Shown here: positions 1-5,801 of the stretch, in pieces
Layout of the letters: each line of letters starts with the position of its first letter
Position numbering within the stretch: the stretch's first letter is position 1
NCBI GenBank assembly: GCA_002713705.1
Contig: PAUJ01000017.1
Span: 1-7,617 of the forward strand
DNA from: Flavobacteriaceae bacterium
GTDB lineage: Bacteria; Bacteroidota; Bacteroidia; Flavobacteriales; Flavobacteriaceae
DNA: 7,617 nt
Reading direction: 5' to 3'
Notes under the pieces: model-generated
Told to the model about the DNA's origin: nothing
What the model saw: only the letters and a program-made list of their open reading frames with translations
Database searches by the model: none
Program-made: the position numbers and the translations under genes

Positions 1-3000
1 TTCAGTCTCTAAAGACCATCCAGATGGTAATGAATCAAAATTTTCTGATACAGTTGTTGCTCCGTCTCCAGGACCACAAACTAATACAGGTGCAGTTACA
101 TCATTAGCAACAACAGTAGCAATACAAGAACTTATATTACCAGCTGTATCCATTACAAATATCTCTACTTCATTTGATCCTACATTAGAACAGTCTAATA
201 ATAATTCTGGATTTCCTCCAGCAGCCCCACCTGTATAATTAAGAGTTCCATTAAACACTCGTGGTGAAAATGCAGCTCCATCAAAAGGAACATTAGAACC
301 AGCTCCTAGTGCCATAGATAAATCTATATTCATATAAGACTCATTGGTTCCATCTCCATTTGTATAAACATGATCAGCAGCAGCATCTAATACTAACGCC
401 ATTGCATAAGTTGTATTTGCATTTAAGGTAATTGCAGCATCTAAAGCTACGTTAGAAGGTGTACCTGCACCAAGTCCAGTTCCTGAACCATTACCAACAA
501 CAGTCCAAAGTGAAATATCAGCTAAACCATCAACATAGGTACCTCCAACTATTGCATATACTTCCATTGTGAAAGGATCTAATACGTTAGTATGCATGTC
601 TATATCTGTAAGCTCTAAATCATTGTCTCCAACAGTTACATCAAAGTAAACAGCTCCTCCTAGAGCTCCACCGTTTCCACCCTCATATAGGGTAGTTAAG
701 GAAGTTTGAGCTTCTTCACCAGCAACATATACCGTGTAGCCACAAGCTTCATCAATTCCTTGAATAAGATCGGCTGCTAAAACAGAGGCAGTACCTTCTG
801 CATTTAAATCTACTTCATAAGGAACCACTACTGAAGAAGTGAAAGATCCTTTTGCAGTTATATAGTAGTTAGCATCTGGGAAATTTATACTAGTTGCAGT
901 CACATAATCTGCAAGACCACAAGTTGCAGAGGCAATATAAGATTCGTCTGCAAGTGTAGCAGTACCTCCTAAAAAGAAAGCTGCATCTCCATCCTTAGAT
1001 ACTTCAACTATTATTGTTGTTACTCCAGCAGGAACAACAACAGGTGTAGAAAAATTATAGCTAATAACTGCGTTAGAAGTTCCAGCAGGAACATTAACAA
1101 CTTGAGATCCTAATAAATTAGAAGTTCCAGGATATCCTACAGGAAATCCAGCACTCACATCCCAAATGTTAACAGTAACATCAACGTCAAGATCTGTCGA
1201 TTGAACACCAAATCTACCATTTGAGAAAGCAAATTCTTCTGTTATTCCAAAATCAGCCAGTACAAATCGTCTAGCAAATAAGTTATCTCCGGTTGGACAA
1301 GCAACAGCATATCCAGCTTCAATATTATTTTCAGCGTTATGAGATACTGTTATAGATTCCGGTTCTCCAATACATTCAATTACCGGAGCGATATCGTCAT
1401 TCACTGTTACGCTAAAGGTAACAGTTCCTTGATTTCCTGCTTCATCAAAAACAATACCCTCAACATCAAGAGTTCCTATATCCTCACATGTAAAAATACC
1501 ATCATTACTTAACAAATATTCAGTTACTTCACAATTATCTGTAGAATTACTTAATACTGATTCTGCATCAAGAAAAGCTTCTCCATTTATATCTAAAAAT
1601 ACTGTAACACCTACATCAGCAATTGCTACTGGCTCTTCCTCATCGAACACTGTAACATTAAATGTACAAGAAGCCTCATTTCCTAGAGCATCTGTAACTG
1701 TAAAAGTTACAGCAGTATCTCCAACTGGAAATACAGAACCTGTTGGTAAACCTCCTGTAACAACAATAAATGCAGGATCAATTGGTAATCCAGTGTTTCC
1801 ATCTATAGCAGTTGCTGGAGTATAGTTTACAACAGCACCACATACACCTTCGTCATTAGTTGCAGTAAAATCTGGTATACAGCTAATTGTTGGCGGATTC
1901 CCTGTTGATAACTCAAAAGAAACACAGAAAGAATTTATGGTACCTCCAACTTGATTTCCAGGATCTGAATCGATAATTAAAAACCAATCTCCATTAATAT
2001 TTTCTCCTGCAAAAGTAGAGGCAAAATCTCCACCTTGTGGAGCGTAGTCAGCCAATGGCGCTCCACCTGTCCAATTTGTAACATCATTTAAAGATGCATC
2101 TGTATAAACTAAATCTGCAGCCACGTCTAATCCGTCTTGACCTCCATTACCAATATCCAATGTGAGTATTGTTCCATTTGGTGATTGTAAAGTGTACCCT
2201 CTAGATTCAGCAGATTCAGTAACTGAATTTATAGTTACATTTGCAAGAGTATATTGACCCAAACCGGTTCCAATAGTTCCAAGATCACCTGAATTTGTTG
2301 AGCTTGCAACAGATGTTGTAAGAGAAGATAGCTGTGGTGGCATAAAATCAAGAGGTACTTGTTCTGCACAGAAGGCAGAACTTACAACAGGTTCTAACTC
2401 TTGACCAATAACATTCATTACTGCAGCAAATGTTCCCCCAAAATCTACAATATCTGGTGCTCCACAAGGTGCTGATCTCCAATAGGTAGGTGCTGATTGA
2501 CCAGTGGTGTTTCCAAGAAAAGCAGGTCGATTAATTTCATCACGTACAAAACTTACTTCAAATACTAATGTCTCTCCAGCTGGAATGATTGCCGAAACTG
2601 GAACGGTAAGTAATTCAAAATTATTTCCAGATGAAACAGTTTGGACCGCAGAACCTTGAAGTGTTAATTCACCTCCAGGGAAAGTTCCTGATGGAGTTGA
2701 ATAAACATTTACTGTGATTGGATTTGGTCCAGCTCCATTGAAATAAAATGTAGCAAATTCTACACCTAAAACTTCAAACTCATTGGTATAACCATAATCG
2801 CCTTCTAAATCAAAAGCTCTAAATAGGTCTGTATCATAAGCCGTAGGCCCATCGTTGCAAGTAAGACCACTAGTAAAGTCTTGCGTAGTGGTTTGGCTTA
2901 ATGTTACAACAGCTTGGTTGTTAAAAACATCATTTGCTTCTGTTGCACGTGATACGTAAAAAACTGGGCTGTCTAATGTTGTTAAAGCCGAATGAGGTTG

Positions 3001-3099
3001 ATCATTGGCAATATCTACTCCATCTGAGAAAGATTGACTATATCCAAAAGGTATGGTCAATATTGCACATAATAAAGTTAATAAAGTAATTTTTTTCAT
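1..3099 (-). CDS. Giant secreted multidomain adhesin-like protein with HYR repeats and a P-domain (partial; C-terminus off the left edge)
   Basis: The frame is open without a stop from the ATG at 3099 to the window edge, giving 1033 residues. Residues 1-21 are a signal peptide (MKKITLLTLL start, probable cut after GYS). Residues 81-233 are a beta-rich module (D1). Residues 244-397 resemble a proprotein-convertase P-domain, ending in the NGDWFLIIDSD and FCVSFE type strands. Residues 402-484 and 487-567 are HYR-like Ig folds with DNC and DEAGN motifs. Residues 601-753 are a second copy of D1 (D2), and 795-957 another beta-rich module (D3). Residue 1008 begins a further HYR-like unit that runs into NFDSLPSGWS, the usual opening of a choice-of-anchor J (cleaved-adhesin/MAM-like) domain. 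Such proteins in Flavobacteriaceae are normally exported by the type IX system and cell-attached or released; the expected C-terminal sorting domain lies outside the window, so that route is inferred. No catalytic site is seen. Role in adhesion or matrix is likely but unproven. Confidence 0.9.
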   Translation of the reverse strand, partial: MKKITLLTLLCAILTIPFGYSQSFSDGVDIANDQPHSALTTLDSPVFYVSRATEANDVFNNQAVVTLSQTTTQDFTSGLTCNDGPTAYDTDLFRAFDLEGDYGYTNEFEVLGVEFATFYFNGAGPNPITVNVYSTPSGTFPGGELTLQGSAVQTVSSGNNFELLTVPVSAIIPAGETLVFEVSFVRDEINRPAFLGNTTGQSAPTYWRSAPCGAPDIVDFGGTFAAVMNVIGQELEPVVSSAFCAEQVPLDFMPPQLSSLTTSVASSTNSGDLGTIGTGLGQYTLANVTINSVTESAESRGYTLQSPNGTILTLDIGNGGQDGLDVAADLVYTDASLNDVTNWTGGAPLADYAPQGGDFASTFAGENINGDWFLIIDSDPGNQVGGTINSFCVSFELSTGNPPTISCIPDFTATNDEGVCGAVVNYTPATAIDGNTGLPIDPAFIVVTGGLPTGSVFPVGDTAVTFTVTDALGNEASCTFNVTVFDEEEPVAIADVGVTVFLDINGEAFLDAESVLSNSTDNCEVTEYLLSNDGIFTCEDIGTLDVEGIVFDEAGNQGTVTFSVTVNDDIAPVIECIGEPESITVSHNAENNIEAGYAVACPTGDNLFARRFVLADFGITEEFAFSNGRFGVQSTDLDVDVTVNIWDVSAGFPVGYPGTSNLLGSQVVNVPAGTSNAVISYNFSTPVVVPAGVTTIIVEVSKDGDAAFFLGGTATLADESYIASATCGLADYVTATSINFPDANYYITAKGSFTSSVVVPYEVDLNAEGTASVLAADLIQGIDEACGYTVYVAGEEAQTSLTTLYEGGNGGALGGAVYFDVTVGDNDLELTDIDMHTNVLDPFTMEVYAIVGGTYVDGLADISLWTVVGNGSGTGLGAGTPSNVALDAAITLNANTTYAMALVLDAAADHVYTNGDGTNESYMNIDLSMALGAGSNVPFDGAAFSPRVFNGTLNYTGGAAGGNPELLLDCSNVGSNEVEIFVMDTAGNISSCIATVVANDVTAPVLVCGPGDGATTVSENFDSLPSGWSLETE
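841..1299 (-). repeat. Beta-rich module D2 (protein-level repeat, copy 2)
   Basis: Residues 601-753 of the giant protein. It matches D1 in order: a Cys opening (CPTGDNLFARRF), a VTVNIW strand, a VPAGVTTIIVEV strand, and FLGG...SYIASATCGLADY near the end. It lies between a segment reading APVIEC, the normal start of an HYR-like unit, and a segment reading YEVDLNAEGTASV, which looks like the interior of one. This suggests that it interrupts an HYR-like domain. Confidence 0.65.
1909..2370 (-). other. P-domain-like region inside the giant protein
   Basis: Residues 244-397. The pattern of a YTLANVTINSV strand, a YTLQSPNGT turn, a DFASTFAGENINGDW block and a final GGTINSFCVSFE strand fits the P/Homo-B domain family found C-terminal to proprotein convertases and in many bacterial secreted proteins. 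The two flanking cysteines (244 and 392) could pair. No protease domain precedes it here, so it probably serves as a structural or binding module. The family call is from pattern recognition only. Confidence 0.6.
2401..2859 (-). repeat. Beta-rich module D1 (protein-level repeat, copy 1)
   Basis: Residues 81-233 of the giant protein. The module opens with a Cys followed by Asp/Gly and an LFR-FDL segment. It then has an ITVNVY strand, an IPAGETLVFEV strand and a closing FLG...YW...CG.PD stretch. The same landmarks recur in order in residues 601-753, so the two are homologous modules rather than chance similarity. The DNA has diverged, which suggests an old duplication. The function is unknown; comparable modules occur in other secreted flavobacterial proteins. 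Confidence 0.65.
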
Positions 3100-3123
3100 G
3101 ATATTTATTTTAAATTATAAATG

Positions 3124-3154
3124 CAAAAATACAATTAATCCAATATATAACAAA
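3124..3154 (-). promoter_or_regulatory. Bacteroidota-type promoter for the giant protein gene
   Basis: On the minus strand, TTTG (3154-3151) is followed after exactly 19 bases by TATTTTTG (3131-3124). This matches the known -33 TTTG / -7 TAnnTTTG consensus of the primary sigma factor in Bacteroidota. Transcription would start near 3118-3120, leaving a short A/T-rich leader of about 20 bases before the ATG at 3099, with no Shine-Dalgarno site. It is the best promoter match in the window. Confidence 0.7.
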
Positions 3155-3177
3155 GTTTTGTTGTTTTTATCGCAAAA

Positions 3178-3207
3178 AAAATAGGTGTAATGTATTATAC
3201 CTATTTT
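3178..3207. repeat. Inverted repeat (13-bp arms, 4-base loop) between divergent promoters
   Basis: The arms AAAATAGGTGTAA (3178-3190) and TTATACCTATTTT (3195-3207) are complementary except for one position that forms a G-U pair in RNA, separated by TGTA. It sits about 23 bases upstream of the -33 element of the minus-strand promoter and upstream of the candidate promoter for the plus gene. It could be a regulator-binding palindrome or a hairpin, and the sequence cannot decide which. Chance palindromes are common in DNA this AT-rich, but the central GG/CC pairs make this one better than background. Confidence 0.45.
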
Positions 3208-3255
3208 AATAAAAATAAATTGCTTGTTAAATATTATTTTAAGAGATCTGTATGT

Positions 3256-3263
3256 TACTTTTG
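3256..3263 (+). promoter_or_regulatory. Candidate -7 box for the GH73/LysM lipoprotein gene
   Basis: TACTTTTG fits the TAnnTTTG -7 consensus of Bacteroidota exactly. The nearest upstream TTG (3224-3226) lies 29 bases away, too far for a standard -33 element, so only half of the promoter is convincing. Use of this box would give a leader of roughly 50 bases before the ATG at 3322. Confidence 0.35.
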
Positions 3264-3321
3264 TAATCATCATTATTATAATTTTAAAATAAATAGCTAT
3301 ACCACAGATTAAATTTTTTAA

Positions 3322-4158
3322 ATGTCTCAAAAAGCCATCAACTTAATTTTTATTTGTTCCCTTCTTTTAATAGGCTGTAAATCTAAAAAGAAGCTGACTA
3401 AATCATTTAATAATGATTATTATAAAGTAGAAAAAATCCAAAAAAAACCTAAAACTGAAAGCTCAAAAATAAATATCAATGAAACTAAAATAACACCAAC
3501 ACCTAAAAATGCCTCTTATACAGAAGTTGTTCGTATTTACATAGATAATTATAGTGAAATAGCAAAAGAAGAAATGGTGCAATATGGTATACCAGCAAGT
3601 GTTACATTAGCTCAAGGTATTTTGGAAAGTGGTGCTGGAAGATCTGCATTAAGTAAAAAATCTAATAATCATTTTGGTATTAAGTGCCATAAAGGATGGA
3701 CTGGTCAGCGAGTATTTCATGATGATGATGAGTTACAGGAATGTTTTAGAAAATATAAAGATCCTAAGTATTCTTTTAGAGACCATTCTTTGTTTTTAAC
3801 ACAACGTTCTCGTTATGAAGGGCTATTCGCATATAAAAAAAATGATTATAAATCTTGGGCGAAGGGTCTGCGGAAAGCAGGTTACGCAACTGATCCAAAA
3901 TACCCGCAAAAATTAATAAATATTATTGAAACATATCAGCTTTACAGTTATGATGTCGAAGTTTTAGGTAAAAAAAATAAAAGAAAGAAAGAAAAGTCTT
4001 CAAAAGTTAAAACTTATTTAGTTTTAAAAGGAGATACTTTATATAGCATATCTCGAAAGTTTGATGTAACTGTAGATGCTTTAAAAAAATACAACGGTTT
4101 AATTAATAACACTATAAGTATTGGACAAGAATTGTATATCCATAGCGTAAAAAAATGA
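3322..4158 (+). CDS. Glucosaminidase (GH73) lipoprotein with C-terminal LysM domain
   Basis: A predicted peptidoglycan hydrolase of 278 residues that would cut the GlcNAc-MurNAc glycan backbone at the cell envelope. Residues 1-19 form a lipoprotein signal with lipobox LIGC (Cys19). The mature N-terminus is very basic (KSKKK), unlike the acidic SDD-type surface signal, so a periplasm-facing anchor is more likely. Residues about 70-207 are the GH73/FlgJ-like domain, with the probable catalytic Glu102 in GILESGAG, then NNHFGIKC and YATDPKYPQKL. Cys122 and Cys141 could form a disulfide. A highly basic linker (217-230) leads to one LysM domain (229-274: YLVLKGDTLYSISRKF to GQELYI) for glycan binding. 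The start is the only sensible ATG ahead of the hydrophobic segment and has an A/T-rich leader without Shine-Dalgarno. It is transcribed divergently from the giant protein gene and ends at a strong terminator. The role, for example in division or remodelling, is not shown by context. Confidence 0.93.
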   Translation: MSQKAINLIFICSLLLIGCKSKKKLTKSFNNDYYKVEKIQKKPKTESSKININETKITPTPKNASYTEVVRIYIDNYSEIAKEEMVQYGIPASVTLAQGILESGAGRSALSKKSNNHFGIKCHKGWTGQRVFHDDDELQECFRKYKDPKYSFRDHSLFLTQRSRYEGLFAYKKNDYKSWAKGLRKAGYATDPKYPQKLINIIETYQLYSYDVEVLGKKNKRKKEKSSKVKTYLVLKGDTLYSISRKFDVTVDALKKYNGLINNTISIGQELYIHSVKK

Positions 4159-4167
4159 TTAAATACC

Positions 4168-4212
4168 ATTGCATAAAAAACCGCTTCAAAATGAAGCGGT
4201 TTTTTATGCAAT
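4168..4212. terminator. Bidirectional rho-independent terminator
   Basis: A perfect 21-bp inverted repeat with a 3-base AAA loop (4189-4191). The GC-rich core is CCGCTTCA/TGAAGCGG, flanked by A6 on one side and T6 on the other, so each strand reads as a hairpin followed by a U run. It begins 10 bases after the stop of the lipoprotein gene and lies 11 bases beyond the stop of the opposing minus-strand gene, so it can end both convergent transcripts. Confidence 0.93.
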
Positions 4213-4223
4213 AAATAGAAATA

Positions 4224-4568
4224 TTATTTAATTAAAGAACTTTCCCATTTTGTAAATTGTTGAGCAGTTAAAGTCTTTTTCATTTCAATGTAAAATAATT
4301 CATCTGCTTTTTTCTTATCAATAACCATTGTTGTTTTGTTTTCGTCAAGTTCAGATTTTCTGATGCTAACTTCTTTAGTTACTAAAGCTCTAAATAAAGT
4401 TCTAGATTGATCTCCAGTTAACGATAACTGATCAGATAAATTTACAAGTTGATTTTTTGCTATAACTTCTGGTCTATCTTGGTTTTGAGATATGTTTTGA
4501 GCTGAGACATTTTGAACACATAACAGCATTATGAATGCAAATGCTACTAATGAGAATAGTTTTTTCAT
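4224..4568 (-). CDS. Small exported protein with LTxxQ-like motifs (hypothetical)
   Basis: A protein of 114 residues. Residues 1-23 are a classic signal peptide (MKKLFSLVAF start, cut after VSA), so the product is periplasmic or secreted. The mature part is short, charged and predicted mainly helical. It contains LSLTGDQ and, near the C-terminus, LTAQQFTKWE. This spacing of two LTxxQ-like motifs recalls the CpxP/Spy-like and related Bacteroidota periplasmic families, some of which are chaperones or stress sensors. That resemblance is weak and the function is not established. There are no cysteines in the mature protein and no metal-binding cluster. It lies 74 bases downstream of the cytochrome gene on the same strand. 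A poor promoter match (TAATTTAG at 4598-4591) may give it its own start, otherwise it is co-transcribed. Its transcript ends at the shared terminator. Confidence 0.85.
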   Translation of the reverse strand: MKKLFSLVAFAFIMLLCVQNVSAQNISQNQDRPEVIAKNQLVNLSDQLSLTGDQSRTLFRALVTKEVSIRKSELDENKTTMVIDKKKADELFYIEMKKTLTAQQFTKWESSLIK

Positions 4569-4642
4569 TTTATTTATTTTTATTAGTTTACTAAATTAAT
4601 GTTTTTACATTTTAATAAAGAGGAATTAATATAAAAAATAAA

Positions 4643-5668
4643 TTATTCTTCAATTGCTTCTAAATATTCAATAAGCATAGCTACTCCTTCTTCATCAACT
4701 ATAGATCTTCCAATTATGGGCATTAAATAATCGGGAGTGTTACTTTGTATGCGGTCTTCTATTTGACCTCTATGCTCATAAATTCCCGTTTCTGAAAACT
4801 CGGCTTCCAATCTAAAATCTAATAAAAAACCTGTTGGTACAAGACCTCCTGGTTGATGACAATGAGCACAATTAATGTCGATATAACTTCTTCCCCTTTC
4901 AAAAATATCATAATTTTCTTCGTCTTCCCAGTCTGCTAAAACAGTTATATCTGAAATATTTGAAATTCCTTCAAGCATTCCGATATTGATGAAATGTTGC
5001 AGCTGATTGATAGAAGTCTCTTCATTATTTGGATTAAAATTCATAGATCTTAACTTGGGTCCAATTGGAAAAGCAATATCATAATTGTGGTGGCAAGAAA
5101 TGCAGTCTTGATTAGATGGAATTTGATATTGAACTTCTTGAACGATTCCTTCAGTATCTAAATAACTGATAGGTACTAGCATTCCATCATCAGAATATAT
5201 AGCTTCTGTCATATCATCGTTCCAAATATAATCTCCTAATTTCCAAGTTCCCTCTGTTTTAATTAAAATACGAGTTTCAATAATTATTTTATTTGAAGCA
5301 GTGTTGCTTTCATCTTCATAAAAATAAAATGTTTTAGATATCAACGTATTGTCAGGAAATAAGGGAAATAAACTATTGCCATTATATTGCATAGCCTTAC
5401 CTTCGGGCATTCTTATTAGACGTTGTTTATGTGCATTATCTGAAAAGAGCCGGCTATTTAAATCGTAAAGGTGTACGTTTGGATTAGGTTCTAAATTAGC
5501 TAATACTCCACTGAAAACTCCCATTTCTGAAAGCTTGGTTTCAAAAACCAAAGGAGCAACTGGTCCTTGGTCAACATCATCAATAGGTGTAAACCCATCA
5601 TCACTATTACAAGATGTCATTAATAAAATCAATAGTGTAAGTAGGAGAATAAAATGCTTTTTCATCAT
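4643..5668 (-). CDS. Diheme cytochrome c lipoprotein, SO2930/HNE_0200-like family
   Basis: A protein of 341 residues. Residues 1-20 are a lipoprotein signal (lipobox MTSC, Cys20). The next residues, NSDDGF, match the acidic SDD-type signal that sends flavobacterial lipoproteins to the cell surface. The domain at about 41-185 carries LYDLNSRLFSDNA, a signature I associate with the SO2930 (HNE_0200) family. Two heme c sites follow: CISCH (189-193) and CAHCH (267-271). Met209 and Met316 (in LMPIIGR) are plausible distal ligands. The expected role is electron transfer outside the inner membrane; the partner and substrate are unknown. From memory, this family is often encoded next to a beta-helix repeat protein, which is absent here. 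Translation may start at either of two adjacent ATGs (5668 or 5665), directly after ten A residues. The upstream -7 match (TACTTTAG, 5687-5680) is imperfect. Confidence 0.87.
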   Translation of the reverse strand: MMKKHFILLLTLLILLMTSCNSDDGFTPIDDVDQGPVAPLVFETKLSEMGVFSGVLANLEPNPNVHLYDLNSRLFSDNAHKQRLIRMPEGKAMQYNGNSLFPLFPDNTLISKTFYFYEDESNTASNKIIIETRILIKTEGTWKLGDYIWNDDMTEAIYSDDGMLVPISYLDTEGIVQEVQYQIPSNQDCISCHHNYDIAFPIGPKLRSMNFNPNNEETSINQLQHFINIGMLEGISNISDITVLADWEDEENYDIFERGRSYIDINCAHCHQPGGLVPTGFLLDFRLEAEFSETGIYEHRGQIEDRIQSNTPDYLMPIIGRSIVDEEGVAMLIEYLEAIEE

Positions 5669-5801
5669 TTTTTTTTTTACTAAAGTACAATTTTAAAATA
5701 ATTCTAAATAATAAAACCAAAATTGAAATTAAATTTTATTTTAACACAGATAGTTTTTGTCATTAAGTATATTTAAATTTTAAAATCAACAAATCATTAT
5801 T

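Noticed and set aside
3115..3330. Minus-strand 71-residue open frame in the divergent intergenic region
   Set aside because: It covers the strong promoter, is rich in Ile/Phe/Lys as expected from random AT-rich DNA, and shows no recognisable domain.
4014..4211. Minus-strand 65-residue open frame
   Set aside because: It is antisense to the LysM coding region and reads through the terminator hairpin; a shadow frame.
4643..5668. Cytochrome gene as a MauG/CcpA-type diheme peroxidase
   Set aside because: It has two CxxCH motifs, but the N-terminal half with LYDLNSRLFSDNA and the domain order fit the SO2930-type family better.
5752..5759. AGTTTTTG as a -7 box for the S10 gene
   Set aside because: It lacks the TA of the TAnnTTTG consensus and no -33 TTTG is present at 19-21 bases upstream.
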